A stretch of DNA of 64,000 nt from Nostoc sp. S13 (GTDB lineage Bacteria > Cyanobacteriota > Cyanobacteriia > Cyanobacteriales > Nostocaceae): positions 80,659 to 144,658 of the forward strand of contig NZ_JAQYWQ010000004.1 of the NCBI RefSeq assembly GCF_029379315.1, in the 5' to 3' direction. A program made the translations under genes and the position numbers. Below, in pieces: positions 8,389-18,386 of this stretch (the first letter of the stretch is position 1; each line of letters opens with the position of its first letter). The notes beneath the pieces were generated by a model that saw only the letters and a list, made by a program, of their open reading frames with translations, made no database searches and was not told the DNA's origin.

Positions 8389-8855
8389 GTAATAAAAATT
8401 GTGAATTTGCAATTTTAAATTATGTCTGATGTGAATCCTTTGGTGCATTTGTAAAGTTTTTGCACATACCTATAAAGTACGGCGGTTTTCACTTAAATTA
8501 ATACAAAACCTAACCCCCAGCCCCTTCCCTACAAGGGAAGGGGAGTAAGATTCAAAGCCTCTCCCCTTTTAGGGGAGAGGAATGGAAGTGAGGTCAAAAC
8601 TCTATGTACTGCAACCGAGAACCGTTATGTATCTGCATCAGCGTCAAGTCTGAGTGCCGATTTATAGCACTCAGAAATTTCAGAGACAGTCTCTATCAAC
8701 TAACGTTAACAACGAAGTATGAAAATATCTCTTCCCCACTCCCTATTTTCAAACTACTAATCAGCTTTTAAAACATGACTTTGTGATCAGAATATGAGTT
8801 GATTAATTCCTAACTCACAATTGCGAATTTTAAATAGTTTTTACAGGAGATGTTC
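8389..8855. other. Intergenic region with dispersed repeat and a candidate degenerate HrmR site
   Basis: Positions 8505-8590 hold a dispersed cyanobacterial repeat made of pyrimidine/purine hairpins (CCCCTTCCCTACAAGGGAAG and CCTCTCCCC/GGGGAGAGG). A related sequence lies at 47762-47860 in the other orientation. At 8456-8478 TTTTTGCACA followed by TACCTATA resembles the hrmE operators but lacks a good second half-site. No gene is seen. Confidence 0.5.
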
Positions 8856-10412
8856 ATGACAACAACTATTGAAACCTCATTTCCTGATGCACCAAGTAGC
8901 ACCCCGGTGTTAGAAATGCAAGGGATTACGAAACGATTTCATGGTGTATCTGCGCTCCAAAATGTTAATCTGACGATTTATCCGGGAGAAGTTCACGCCC
9001 TCATGGGTGAAAACGGAGCAGGCAAAAGCACATTGATGAAAATCCTGGCTGGGGCTTACATTGCCGATGAAGGAGAAATTCGCATCAATGGTCAACCCTT
9101 AAAAATTACCGATCCGGCGACAGCACGCAAGTCGGGTATTAATCTCATTTATCAAGAGCTGAATGTTGCACCTAATTTAACCGTTACCGAAAATATGTTT
9201 ATGGGTAGCGAGTTACAGCGAGGTCAGTTTTTAGACCGCAAAGGGATGCTACTGGAAGCAGAGGAAGTGCTGGAAAGCCTTGGAGCCAATTTTACAGCGC
9301 AGACTATAGTTGGTACTTTGTCAATCGCCGAACAGCAGCAAGTAGAAATTGCGCGGGCACTGAAAGACAAAAGCCGTGTTTTGGTGATGGATGAGCCAAC
9401 AGCAGCACTATCTGACCGTGAGACTGAGCATTTGTTTGAGGTAATTCGCAAACTGCGGAATGATGGCATTGCGATTATTTACATCAGCCATCGTATGGAA
9501 GAAATCTATGCCTTAGCTGACCGGATTAGCGTGTTGCGTGATGGTCAATATATTGGCAGTCTCACACGCAGTGAAATTTCTCCACAGCGATTGGTACAGA
9601 TGATGGTCGGTCGCTCCATGCAAGACTTTTATGAACATCAACGGCAAATGAATCCTGGCCCAGTCGTGCTGGAAGTCAGAAATATGAGCGACGCGCGTAA
9701 GAAGATTGAGCCAGCTAGTTTTAAAGTTCATGCTGGAGAAATTGTTGGTTTAGCAGGGCTGGTTGGTGCAGGACGCACAGAACTATCCCGGCTGATTTTT
9801 GGTGCTGACCGCAAGGCCAGTGGTGAAGTATTCTTGAATGGCAAAAAACTGGAAATTAATACGCCCAGTGATGCTATTGCTGCGGGAATTGGCTACGTCC
9901 CGGAAGACCGCAAAGACCAAGGTTTATTTCTGGAGATGAGTGCCCGGAAGAATATTGCCATCAACACACTCAAGCAGGATGCAAAGGCTGGAATTGTTAA
10001 CTGGCCTTCAGTTAATCGGCTATCAACAGACGCGGTGGAAAACTTTAATATCCGCCTGGCCAATTTGGAAATTAGAGCGCTCGATCTTTCTGGTGGTAAT
10101 CAACAGAAGCTACTACTAGCGCGTTGGTTAGCCATAAAGCCAAGAGTATTGATGTTAGATGAACCGACACGCGGCGTAGATATCGGTGCCAAAAGCGAAA
10201 TTTACCGAATTATGAGCGAATTGGCAGCGCAAGGTGTTGCTATTTTAATGGTTTCCAGCGAACTATCGGAGATTGTCGGCATGAGCGATCGCGTCTTAGT
10301 GATGCGAGAAGGACAGTTGGTAGGCGAACTGGATGGCAGTCTTGGTCAAGAAATCACCCAAGAAAAGATTATGCACTATGCAACTGGAGCATCGGAGGTA
10401 TTAGCATCATGA
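8856..10412 (+). CDS. frtB: Sugar ABC transporter ATP-binding protein with two ABC domains (FrtB/RbsA-like)
   Basis: A 518-residue tandem-ABC ATPase of the carbohydrate CUT2 class. The first domain has Walker [10 protein letters not shown], signature [15 protein letters not shown] and Walker [12 protein letters not shown]. The second has a degenerate Walker A (GLVGAGRTE) but an intact LSGGNQQK signature, as usual in RbsA-type proteins. The ATG at 8856 is 6 bases after AGGAG; the ATG at 8850 directly abuts that site and is unlikely. It overlaps frtC by ATGA. It energises import of the sugar bound by the FrtA proteins. Confidence 0.9.
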   Translation: MTTTIETSFPDAPSSTPVLEMQGITKRFHGVSALQNVNLTIYPGEVHALMGENGAGKSTLMKILAGAYIADEGEIRINGQPLKITDPATARKSGINLIYQELNVAPNLTVTENMFMGSELQRGQFLDRKGMLLEAEEVLESLGANFTAQTIVGTLSIAEQQQVEIARALKDKSRVLVMDEPTAALSDRETEHLFEVIRKLRNDGIAIIYISHRMEEIYALADRISVLRDGQYIGSLTRSEISPQRLVQMMVGRSMQDFYEHQRQMNPGPVVLEVRNMSDARKKIEPASFKVHAGEIVGLAGLVGAGRTELSRLIFGADRKASGEVFLNGKKLEINTPSDAIAAGIGYVPEDRKDQGLFLEMSARKNIAINTLKQDAKAGIVNWPSVNRLSTDAVENFNIRLANLEIRALDLSGGNQQKLLLARWLAIKPRVLMLDEPTRGVDIGAKSEIYRIMSELAAQGVAILMVSSELSEIVGMSDRVLVMREGQLVGELDGSLGQEITQEKIMHYATGASEVLAS

Positions 10413-11407
10413 GTCAGACAGTCAGACCGCCTACCAATAAATTAGACAACAACCCCGTATCCTGCAACCAGAAATCAATTAGCACTTTCCTGCAAGTTGC
10501 GGGTATTCTGCCAATCCTAGTAATTATCTGCATCTTATTTGCATTCCTTTCTCCCAACTTCCTGACTGGCGGTAACATCGTTAATATCTTGCGTCAGGCA
10601 TCAATCAATATTGTGCTGGCGACAGGAATGACCTTTGTGATTCTCACCGGAGGTATTGACCTTTCAGTTGGGTCAATCTTAGCTGTTTCTGCCGTAGTTG
10701 CGTTGCTGGTATCGCTACTGCCAGCTTTAAGTTGGGCGGCCGTACCTGCTGCTTTGCTGGCAGGATTGCTTTTAGGCTTAGTCAATGGCGCTCTCATCAC
10801 CTTCTTGGATGTGCCACCTTTTATTGTTACCTTGGGTTCACTGACTGCCTTGCGGGGTGTAGCCTTTTTGGTTGCCAAGGGGACAACGCTGATTAACCGG
10901 GACATCAATTTTGCTTGGGTGGGTAATAGTTATGTCGGCCCTCTGCCGTGGCTAGTAATCATTGCGCTACTGACCGTAATCGCTAGCTGGTTTGTGTTGC
11001 GACAAACTGTTTTAGGAGTGCAGATATATGCTGTCGGTGGTAACGAGCGGGCAGCGAGATTAACTGGAATTAAAGTTAATCGTGTATTGCTATTCGTCTA
11101 TGGTATTAGTGGATTACTCGCAGGTTTAGCCGGAATCATGAGTGCTAGCCGTCTTTATAGTGCTAGTGGCGTATTAGGTCAAGGTTATGAATTAGATGCG
11201 ATCGCAGCTGTTATTCTTGGTGGAACCAGCTTCACAGGCGGTATTGGTACCATTGGCGGCACACTTTTAGGTGCATTAATCATTGCTATTCTCAACAATG
11301 GTTTAACTCTGTTGAACCTCTCTTACTTCTGGCAATTAGTCGTCAAAGGACTAGTAATTATTTTGGCAGTTATGATTGACCGACTCCGCAGACGTTCCAG
11401 ACGTTGA
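10409..11407 (+). CDS. frtC: Sugar ABC transporter permease (FrtC/RbsC-like)
   Basis: A 332-residue membrane permease of the BPD_transp_2 family with multiple hydrophobic helices. Family motifs include [17 protein letters not shown] near residues 71-87 and [18 protein letters not shown] in the C-terminal half. Its start overlaps the frtB stop in ATGA, indicating translational coupling. With frtB and the upstream binding proteins it forms a complete CUT2 importer; fructose is the likely substrate by comparison with the characterised Anabaena/Nostoc frt system. Confidence 0.9.
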   Translation: MSQTVRPPTNKLDNNPVSCNQKSISTFLQVAGILPILVIICILFAFLSPNFLTGGNIVNILRQASINIVLATGMTFVILTGGIDLSVGSILAVSAVVALLVSLLPALSWAAVPAALLAGLLLGLVNGALITFLDVPPFIVTLGSLTALRGVAFLVAKGTTLINRDINFAWVGNSYVGPLPWLVIIALLTVIASWFVLRQTVLGVQIYAVGGNERAARLTGIKVNRVLLFVYGISGLLAGLAGIMSASRLYSASGVLGQGYELDAIAAVILGGTSFTGGIGTIGGTLLGALIIAILNNGLTLLNLSYFWQLVVKGLVIILAVMIDRLRRRSRR

Positions 11408-11439
11408 AGTATCAAAGGGACTGGGGCGCCGAGAATAAC

Positions 11440-11506
11440 TAACTAATGCCCAATGCCCCATGCCCAATTCCCAATGCCCAATGCCCCATCCCCAATGCCC
11501 AATATA
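11440..11506. repeat. Heptanucleotide GCCCAAT-type tandem tract
   Basis: Degenerate tandem copies of GCCCAAT/GCCCCAT fill the spacer between frtC and the sugar permease. The complementary form ATTGGGC occurs at 20853-20924, 27898-27953 and 63946-64000. It is a short tandem repeat of the type common in heterocystous cyanobacteria. Confidence 0.85.
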
Positions 11507-11512
11507 TAAACT

Positions 11513-12913
11513 ATGTCTTCCACTACTGTTCGTCGTAAATCCAACACGTTTTATGTCATTTTGATTGCTGGTGCTGCTGCCCTCGGCGGCTTTCTGTTCG
11601 GTTTTGATACCGCAGTTATCAACGGCGCGGTTTTATCTATAGCAAAAGCTTTTAACATCAGTAGTTGGGTAACAGGGCTAGCAGTGTCCCTAGCGTTGCT
11701 GGGTTCTGCGGTAGGAGCTTTCTTTGCCGGACAGATTGCAGACCGTTATGGTCGAGTCAAGGCAATGGTGGTCGCTTCGGTGTTATTTACTATCAGTGCC
11801 ATTGGCTCTGGGCTTGCCTTCAGTATCTGGGATTTTATTTTTTGGCGACTATTAGGTGGGATTGGAATTGGCGTTGCTAGCGTCATCGCCCCAGCTTACA
11901 TTGCGGAATGTTCTCCCACTCATTTGCGCGGAAGGTTAGGATCTCTGCAACAATTAGCGATCGTAGTCGGAATTTTTGTCGCCTTATTAAGCGACTACTT
12001 TATCGCTGTGTCAGCAGGTTCAGCAGACTCGCCATTTTTGTTTGGGGTTGCAGCCTGGCGCTGGATGTTTTGGACAGCAGTCCCACCAGCAGTATTCTAC
12101 GGGATGGTGGCTTTTACAATTCCTGAATCTCCCCGTTACTTAGTTGCCAAAGGACGAGAACCAGAAGCTGCTAGCGTTTTGACCAAGATTTTGGGGGGTG
12201 ATGTGCTGCCAAAAATCGAAGAAATTCGGCAGACAGTGCTTCGTGAACGCCAGCCTAAGTTTTCTGACATGTTGGGTAGAAGTGGCGGACTCCTGCCCAT
12301 TGTTTGGATAGGAATAGGCTTATCTGTATTACAGCAATTTGTTGGTATTAATGTAATCTTCTACTACAGCAGCGTTTTGTGGCGGGCAGTCGGGTTTTCC
12401 GAAAAAGATTCCCTAACAATCACAGTGATTACAGGAGCCGTCAACATTATTACAACATTGATTGCGATCGCCTTCGTGGATAAATTTGGTCGCAAGCCCT
12501 TGCTCATACTAGGGTCGATTGGCATGACCTTGACCTTGGGGACGATGGCTTATCTTTTTGGCAATGCTCCCCTCGATGCTGCTGGCAACCCCAATCTCAC
12601 CGGAAGCGCAGGTACAGTCGCTCTCATCGCAGCCAACCTTTATGTGTTTTGCTTCGGTTTCTCCTGGGGGCCAGTGGTTTGGGTGCTGTTAGGAGAAATG
12701 TTTAATAACAAAATTCGAGCTGCTGCACTTTCAGTTGCTGCTGCCATGCAATGGGTTGCCAACTTCGTTATTTCCACAACATTTCCTCCCATACTGCAAT
12801 ATTTCGGTCTAGGTTCTGCCTATGGACTCTATACAATTGCCGCAGCGACCTCATTCTTTTTCATTCTCTTTTTTATTAAAGAAACCAAAGGAATTGAGTT
12901 AGAAGATATGTAA
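11513..12913 (+). CDS. glcP: MFS sugar porter (GlcP-like glucose permease)
   Basis: A 466-residue major facilitator of the sugar porter family with about 12 helices. Diagnostic motifs are GGFLFGFDTAVINGA in helix 1, DRYGRVKAM in the first intracellular loop, PESPRYLVAKGR before the central loop, QQFVGINVIFYYSS in helix 7 and DKFGRKPLL. In N. punctiforme the GlcP permease sits next to the frt and hrm genes and is needed for infection of plant partners. Glucose is the likely substrate; inositol (IolT-like) is also possible for this family and would suit the neighbouring MIOX. A repeat tract separates it from frtC. Confidence 0.88.
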   Translation: MSSTTVRRKSNTFYVILIAGAAALGGFLFGFDTAVINGAVLSIAKAFNISSWVTGLAVSLALLGSAVGAFFAGQIADRYGRVKAMVVASVLFTISAIGSGLAFSIWDFIFWRLLGGIGIGVASVIAPAYIAECSPTHLRGRLGSLQQLAIVVGIFVALLSDYFIAVSAGSADSPFLFGVAAWRWMFWTAVPPAVFYGMVAFTIPESPRYLVAKGREPEAASVLTKILGGDVLPKIEEIRQTVLRERQPKFSDMLGRSGGLLPIVWIGIGLSVLQQFVGINVIFYYSSVLWRAVGFSEKDSLTITVITGAVNIITTLIAIAFVDKFGRKPLLILGSIGMTLTLGTMAYLFGNAPLDAAGNPNLTGSAGTVALIAANLYVFCFGFSWGPVVWVLLGEMFNNKIRAAALSVAAAMQWVANFVISTTFPPILQYFGLGSAYGLYTIAAATSFFFILFFIKETKGIELEDM

Positions 12914-12965
12914 TTCGTAATTCATAGTCCTGATTTTGCCATAAGTATTATCACAGGTTAAGGGA

Positions 12966-13020
12966 GTTCGTAGTAAGTACTTTAGTACTTAGATAAGGGT
13001 TAGAGCTACCCACTACGAAC
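12966..13020. repeat. Nested inverted repeat (hairpin) downstream of the sugar permease
   Basis: An outer pair GTTCGTAGT / ACTACGAAC encloses an inner perfect hairpin AAGTACTTTAGTACTT. It lies between two plus-strand genes and has no poly-T tract, so it looks more like a dispersed palindromic repeat than a strong terminator. Confidence 0.6.
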
Positions 13021-13080
13021 TTATCAAAATTAATTTGGTGAACTAAATACAAACTCTCGCTTCAGTCAATCACTAAAAAG

Positions 13081-14127
13081 ATGGAAACTATCAATACGGC
13101 TCTTTGTTCTTCTGGTTTGTCTGGAATGGTATTTCATGCGCCGTTTATTGATTTGCATCCCGGATTTAAATTAGCCGGTTCTTGGGAAAGAAGCAAAAAG
13201 CTAATACAGCAACATTATCCTGGAGTAAAAAGCTATCCTTCTTTGGAAGCATTACTAGCAGATGAGCAAGTAATATTGGTGGTGGTAAATACACCCACTT
13301 ATACGCATTACGATTATACTAAACAGGCTTTGCTTGCAGATAAACATGTAGTAGTAGAAAAAGCATTCACCACAACGGTAGCAGAAGCCGAAAAGCTGAA
13401 AGACTTGGCACAACAACAAGGAAGGAAATTATCTGTATATCAAAATCGCAGGTGGGATAGTGATTTTAAAACAGTTAAAAAAATTGTACAGGAAGGCTTG
13501 CTAGGTGATATTGTTGAAGCAGAATTTCAACTTCAAAAATATAAACCAACTCTCAGCCATAAACAACATGTAGAAGTTCCAAGTCCAGGGGCAGGAACAT
13601 TAAACAATTTAGGCCCACACTTAATAGATCAGGCTTTGCATTTATTTGGAATGCCTGATGCTGTTTTTGCAGACATCCGCATAACCAGGCTGCGATCGCA
13701 GGTAGATGATTGTTTTGAGTTGATACTATACTACGACAAACTGCGCGTCAAATTAAAAGCAAGTTTCCTTGTGCGTGAGCCTGCACCTGCCTATATCATA
13801 CATGGCACTAAGGGTTCTTTTCTTAAAAGCAGGGCCGATAAACAAGAAGAGTATTTAGTAGCGGGTATAAAGCCTAACACACTTGATTGGTATACAGAGC
13901 CGGAAAGTGAATATGGCTTGCTTCATACAGAAAAAGACACAAAAGTAATTCGGGAAAAAGTTAAAAGCTCACAGGGCAGTTATTTAGGTTATTACGATGC
14001 GGTATACAAATCCATTGTTAATAATCAGCCAATTGCTGTTACTGCTGAAGACGGAATTAATGTAATGCGGATTATAGAAGCGGCTACTAAAAGCAGCAAT
14101 GAGCAAAAAGTTATAGCGCTGCTTTAA
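13081..14127 (+). CDS. Gfo/Idh/MocA-family oxidoreductase, scyllo-inositol dehydrogenase-like
   Basis: A 348-residue NAD(P)-dependent oxidoreductase. The N-terminal Rossmann region has SSGLSGMVFHAPF instead of the usual GxGxxG start, a form I associate with the IolW/YdgJ-type branch and with Bacteroidetes homologues. VVEKAFTTT contains the family EKP-like element and NNLGPHLIDQALHLFG holds the expected catalytic His region. IolW-type enzymes interconvert scyllo-inositol and inosose with NADP(H). The location next to sugar uptake genes and a myo-inositol oxygenase locus makes an inositol substrate attractive, but this is inference. Lys-rich composition unlike its neighbours hints at transfer. 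Confidence 0.8.
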   Translation: METINTALCSSGLSGMVFHAPFIDLHPGFKLAGSWERSKKLIQQHYPGVKSYPSLEALLADEQVILVVVNTPTYTHYDYTKQALLADKHVVVEKAFTTTVAEAEKLKDLAQQQGRKLSVYQNRRWDSDFKTVKKIVQEGLLGDIVEAEFQLQKYKPTLSHKQHVEVPSPGAGTLNNLGPHLIDQALHLFGMPDAVFADIRITRLRSQVDDCFELILYYDKLRVKLKASFLVREPAPAYIIHGTKGSFLKSRADKQEEYLVAGIKPNTLDWYTEPESEYGLLHTEKDTKVIREKVKSSQGSYLGYYDAVYKSIVNNQPIAVTAEDGINVMRIIEAATKSSNEQKVIALL

Positions 14128-14486
14128 GTGACCTTAAACCTCAACTCAAAATATGTAATTTTAACAAAGTATGTTCAGTTTAATTCCCCTGCCTCTATAG
14201 GCAGCAGGAATTGAACGCCTAATTCAAATCCCCGTCACAAAACGTAATTGCGAATTGCGAATTGCTTTAATGCTGATTAGCTGATAATCTAATACAGTTC
14301 AGTTAAGGGTTTCTTCCTTCTCTTCCTTTGCGTTCTTTGCGTCCTTAGCGGTTCGTTAAAAAATTAACTTCGACAAAGAATTAAGCCTTAACTCAAGCGT
14401 ATTAGCTCATAATCTCGAAGCTTTTGTTCGACTGCAATCTCTTTAGTTACAAAGTCAAAATTCAACCATTTTCAAATAATAAGCCA
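14128..14486. other. Intergenic region with hairpin and dispersed repeat upstream of oprB
   Basis: Positions 14181-14214 form a hairpin (AATTCCCCTGCC and GGCAGCAGGAATT), plausibly a terminator-like structure for the oxidoreductase gene. Positions 14291-14360 hold a dispersed spacer repeat (TACAGTTCAGTTAAG followed by CTTCCTTCTCTTCC and CGGTTCGTTAAA) that also occurs near 28049-28275 and 31078-31110. Confidence 0.5.
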
Positions 14487-16100
14487 ATGCTAAAAATTAT
14501 TTTTCATAGTTTTTTCATCTTCTTTTTGGCAATTCCAGCAGTTTGGGCAGCACCTCCTGAAGATGATTCTAATGCAGCAGATGCTAATAGGAATTTGCAG
14601 GGACAAGTCAATTCTGTTTCCCAGTTTTCCGATATTAAACCGAGTGATTGGGCATTCCAAGCACTGCAATCGCTAGTGGAACGTTATGGCTGTATTGCAG
14701 GTTATCCTGATGCAACCTATCGCGGCAACCGTGCTTTGAGTCGTTATGAGTTTGCAGCTGGTTTAAATGCCTGCTTAGACCGGATTAATGAATTAATTGC
14801 TGCGGGTACTAATGATTTAGTCAAGAAAGAAGATTTGGCAGTGCTGCAAAATTTGCAAACAGAGTTTGCAGCAGAATTGACAACTCTGCGTGGGCGGGTG
14901 GATACGCTGGAAGCACATACAGCAACGCTGGAGGGGCAGCAATTTTCCACCACTACCAGGCTGAATGCTCAAATTATTACCGCCATTAGTGATACCTTTG
15001 GTAATAGAGTCGGTGGAAATCGCGATGAATCCCGTATCTACTTTGCAAATCGCGGTCGTCTCAACTTTGAGAGCAGCTTCACCGGCAAAGATTTGTTGCG
15101 AGTCCGGCTGGAGTTTGGCAACTTTACGAATTCCAATGGCTCAAGCCAAATTGCCGCAGCCACAGGCACAGGGATGACACGCCTGAACTTCGATTATGAC
15201 AGCAACGATACACTTTTTGTTCCCCACATCCGTTACTACTTCCCAGTCGGTGATTCTCTTAACTTCGTTGTTGGGCCCACAGGCATTGGTTACACCGATA
15301 TTTCAACCACCGTCACTCCCGCCACAATCGCTGACGACGGCAATGGGGTTCTCTCACTTTTTGGGTCATACAGTCCCTTATTCCGGCGAGGTGGCGGCGG
15401 TGCAGCCGCTAACTGGAACATTAGCAAAGACTTGATTCTCACCTTGGGCTATTTAGCAAGCAGTCCCAATGTCCCATCGGCTAGCAACGGCTTGTTTGAT
15501 GGCGGTTACAACGCCCTGGCGCACTTAGCTTATTATGGTAAGCAAGGAGCCATTGGTGTGGCCTACTCTCATGGCTATAGCCCTGCTGGAGTAGTCGATA
15601 TCGCTGCTGGGACGGGTAGTGCGCTGTCAAACGCTCCCTTTGGCAACAACATTGCTACTTCCAACGATATTGTCGGCGCACAGGGATTCTATCGCTTTTC
15701 CCCGAATTTCCAAATCCACGCTTGGGGTGGATATATCTGGGCAAATGCCAAGAACTCTGGTTTGAGTGATATTTCCAATGGCAGAGGTGGGACAGATTCT
15801 GTATTTGTGAACAGTGGTGACAATGCCAATGTCTGGTTTGGGGCGATTGGGATGTCGTTTCCAGATGTCGGGGGTAGGGGTAACTTGCCGGGAATTCTCT
15901 TTGGTATACCGCCGCGTGTCTCTAACAGTGATGTTCGTCAAGACCGAGACAACGCTTATCATATCGAAGCATTCTATCGCTACCGACTAAATGATAATAT
16001 CTCAGTGACTCCTGGTTTTTGGGTGATTCTCAACCCGGAAAACGACAGCAGAAATGATACGCAGTATGTGGGTGTGATTCGCACAACCTTTGATTTTTGA
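14487..16100 (+). CDS. oprB: SLH-domain OprB-type carbohydrate porin
   Basis: An outer-membrane porin of 537 residues from the ATG at 14487, chosen because a signal peptide (hydrophobic core ending at AVWA) begins there; a longer frame from 14424 adds 21 unlikely residues. A single SLH domain follows (SDIKPSDWAFQALQSL, then AGYPDATYRGNRALSRYEFA), then a coiled-coil stretch (LQTEFAAELTTLRGRVDTLE) and an OprB beta-barrel ending in Phe, as required for barrel insertion. SLH-OprB proteins are the main porins of cyanobacteria. Next to frt and glcP genes it is predicted to let sugars through the outer membrane. Confidence 0.92.
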   Translation: MLKIIFHSFFIFFLAIPAVWAAPPEDDSNAADANRNLQGQVNSVSQFSDIKPSDWAFQALQSLVERYGCIAGYPDATYRGNRALSRYEFAAGLNACLDRINELIAAGTNDLVKKEDLAVLQNLQTEFAAELTTLRGRVDTLEAHTATLEGQQFSTTTRLNAQIITAISDTFGNRVGGNRDESRIYFANRGRLNFESSFTGKDLLRVRLEFGNFTNSNGSSQIAAATGTGMTRLNFDYDSNDTLFVPHIRYYFPVGDSLNFVVGPTGIGYTDISTTVTPATIADDGNGVLSLFGSYSPLFRRGGGGAAANWNISKDLILTLGYLASSPNVPSASNGLFDGGYNALAHLAYYGKQGAIGVAYSHGYSPAGVVDIAAGTGSALSNAPFGNNIATSNDIVGAQGFYRFSPNFQIHAWGGYIWANAKNSGLSDISNGRGGTDSVFVNSGDNANVWFGAIGMSFPDVGGRGNLPGILFGIPPRVSNSDVRQDRDNAYHIEAFYRYRLNDNISVTPGFWVILNPENDSRNDTQYVGVIRTTFDF

Positions 16101-16103
16101 AGA

Positions 16104-16185
16104 AGAAGTCAGAATTCAGAATTCAGAATTCAGAAGTCAGAAGTCAGAATTCAGAAGTCAGAATTCAGAATTCAGAATTCAGAAT
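16104..16185. repeat. AGAATTC / AGAAGTC tandem tract
   Basis: About ten degenerate 8- to 9-base units (CAGAATT, CAGAAGT) follow the porin stop codon. The tract is non-coding; shorter versions occur near 34590 and 34690. Confidence 0.8.
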
Positions 16186-16235
16186 CAATACTTCGGCATA
16201 CTTCGACTGCGCTCAGTACAAGAGGCTCAGTAACT

Positions 16236-16472
16236 TTACCAAGTTGGGTCACTAAACAAATTAATCGTCAATTCTTCGCGTGGCGGTACTGCGGTGATAC
16301 AAGCGCGGATGATCTCTCCATCCTCTAATTCGACGGTGCAAGCGTGACAAGACCCCATGAGACAACCTGTGGGAATAAATACCCCAGCCCGGTCTGCTAC
16401 ATCTAACAGGGCTTCTCCCACCTCAGCATCTACTGTGACATCATCTGGTAAAAAGCGGACACGAACAATCAT
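16236..16472 (-). CDS. [2Fe-2S] plant-type ferredoxin family protein
   Basis: A 78-residue ferredoxin-fold protein. The cluster-binding segment is GCLMGSCHACTVEL with a fourth Cys in IRACI, giving the C-x5-C-x2-C-xn-C pattern of 2Fe-2S ferredoxins. The ATG at 16472 was chosen over an adjacent TTG. It is shorter than photosynthetic PetF (about 98 residues) and lacks its acidic N-terminal part, so it is a specialised ferredoxin with unknown partner. It stands between the porin and cobQ, 117 bases downstream of cobQ on the same strand, so co-transcription with cobQ is possible. Confidence 0.88.
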   Translation of the reverse strand: MIVRVRFLPDDVTVDAEVGEALLDVADRAGVFIPTGCLMGSCHACTVELEDGEIIRACITAVPPREELTINLFSDPTW

Positions 16473-16589
16473 CAATATTACGCATTTAATTTAATATTGT
16501 CATTTGTCAGTTGTCAGTTGTCCTTTGCAAATGACTAATAACAAATGACAGTTGGAACGAAAAAATGTGCGATTTTTAAGCACTTTAGC

Positions 16590-18074
16590 TTAAGACAAAA
16601 ACTGAGTTAAGTCTAAATGGCTTTCAACTTCAGTGGCTAGGGAGTCTAAAATCTGCTCTCGCTGTTCCCGGTAGTTAGCAACACCTGTGGGCAAAGATTT
16701 TAAACCTCGCTGTTGACGGAGGCGATTTAACCAAGCCCGTCGCCAAGGCCCATTGTCAAAAAGTCCGTGCAGGTAACTTCCCCACACCGATTGGCAACTA
16801 TCTACTAACCCTAAATTAATATCGTCAAATAGGGCATGGTAGGATTGGGGATCTATGCCTTGCTGTTCAATGCGCGATCGCCCTTGGTGGATTTCAAAGC
16901 CATTGACTGGCAAGCCCTGTTGCGGAAAATTTGAGGTAACTTGGCGCTGGCGGGCAATTTTTTGTCCTGTAATTACAGTTCTAATTGGTAAAAGATTTAA
17001 CCCCTGAAATCTGCCAGCTTGTCCCTCTATCCCTTCTGGATCAGCGATGATTTGACCGAGCATTTGATAGCCGCCGCAGATACCTAAAACTGTGCCACCG
17101 GAGGCAGCATAGTGTTGGATAGCTTCTGCCATACCGCTTTTTTGCAGCAGTAGCAAATCAGAAATTGTGGTCTTTGTACCAGGGATAATCACGGCATCAG
17201 GATGTCCCAAATCTTGCTTAGGGCTGAGGTATCTCACTGAAACTGAGCTTTCTGATTCCAGTGGGTCAAAGTCGGTGAAGTTGGCAATTCTGGGTAAGCG
17301 GATGACGGCAATGTTGAGATCAGTTTGGGGTTTATTAGCCGACGATTGACGTTCTAGCAGGTCAAGGGAGTCTTCTGCGGGAAAGACATCTTGTAAGTAA
17401 GGTATAACACCGATAACGGGGATACCTGTACGTTCTTCTAACCATTTTATTCCCGGATCTAGGAGCGATCGCTGTCCTCGAAACTTGTTAATTACTACAC
17501 CCTTAATTAAGGCGCGTTCATCTGGTTCTAATAACTCTAAAGTTCCAACGACATGGGCAAAAGCACCACCTCGATCAATATCAACTACTAACATCGTTGG
17601 TGCATTTAAATATTTTGCTACCCGCATATTAGTTAAGTCGCGGTGTTTGAGGTTAATCTCTGCTGGACTACCAGCACCTTCACAAACTACCAAGTCAAAT
17701 TCTGTTGCTAAATGCTGTAGGGATTCTTCAATTGTCCGCCACCCCAGTTCAAAATATTGCTCGTAGTAATCTGAGGCACTGACTTTGCCTACAGACCTAC
17801 CTTTGATAATTACTTGGGAAGTCATATCCCCTTGGGGTTTAAGTAAAATTGGGTTCATTTCTACCCAAGGTACTACTCCCGCAGCCCAAGCTTGCACTGC
17901 TTGGGCATAGCCAATTTCTCCACCACTGGCAGTGACATAAGCATTTAAAGCCATGTTTTGACCTTTAAAGGGAGCCACTCGCCAGCCACGCCGCGACAAA
18001 ATGCGACAAATAGCTGTAGTTAAAAGTGATTTCCCTGCATGGGATGTTGTCCCCACCACCATAATTGATTTCAT
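16590..18074 (-). CDS. cobQ: Cobyric acid synthase CobQ
   Basis: A 494-residue amidotransferase of the CobQ/CbiP family. The N-terminal synthetase domain has the P-loop TSHAGKSLLTTA, a VVDIDRGGAFA motif and CEGAGSPAEINL; the C-terminal class I glutamine amidotransferase-like domain has GICGGYQMLG with the nucleophilic Cys and YLHGLF with the His. It amidates the side chains of adenosylcobyrinic acid a,c-diamide in cobamide (pseudocobalamin) synthesis in the cytoplasm. Length is normal for the family. No other cob gene is adjacent, as is usual in cyanobacteria where these genes are dispersed. Confidence 0.96.
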   Translation of the reverse strand: MKSIMVVGTTSHAGKSLLTTAICRILSRRGWRVAPFKGQNMALNAYVTASGGEIGYAQAVQAWAAGVVPWVEMNPILLKPQGDMTSQVIIKGRSVGKVSASDYYEQYFELGWRTIEESLQHLATEFDLVVCEGAGSPAEINLKHRDLTNMRVAKYLNAPTMLVVDIDRGGAFAHVVGTLELLEPDERALIKGVVINKFRGQRSLLDPGIKWLEERTGIPVIGVIPYLQDVFPAEDSLDLLERQSSANKPQTDLNIAVIRLPRIANFTDFDPLESESSVSVRYLSPKQDLGHPDAVIIPGTKTTISDLLLLQKSGMAEAIQHYAASGGTVLGICGGYQMLGQIIADPEGIEGQAGRFQGLNLLPIRTVITGQKIARQRQVTSNFPQQGLPVNGFEIHQGRSRIEQQGIDPQSYHALFDDINLGLVDSCQSVWGSYLHGLFDNGPWRRAWLNRLRQQRGLKSLPTGVANYREQREQILDSLATEVESHLDLTQFLS

Positions 18075-18386
18075 AGTCGCTATTAGTTAGTTTTTCCAGA
18101 TACAGGGTGAATTTTTAGGAGCAAATAACAGGGGAGCAAGGGAAGATGAGGGAGATGAAGGAGATGAACTATACACGATGCCCAATACTTCTCTACGAGA
18201 GGCTGCGCCAACGACAAAGCTCAGTACAAGTGCCTAATACTTCAACAAAGCTCAGTACAAGTGCCCAATACTCAGCATCACAAATTTCAGTCAAATGGTT
18301 ATGGTAAAGACTTCATGAATAGATGTGATGTTTCCGTATATATTGTTCCCTTTGATTGCCTAATCCTAACTCTTTAGTTTTTTATT
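18075..18386. other. Intergenic region upstream of cobQ with a dispersed repeat
   Basis: Positions 18192-18265 carry the CTCTACGAGAGGCTGCGCCA / CTCAGTACAAGTGCC spacer repeat, related to copies near 40131 and 44600. A purine-rich GGAG run lies near 18120-18170. I looked for cobalamin-riboswitch features and saw none. Confidence 0.45.

Noticed and set aside
18075..18200. Cobalamin riboswitch upstream of cobQ
   Set aside because: No B12-box-like sequence or multi-helix leader could be seen; the area is purine-rich spacer and repeats.
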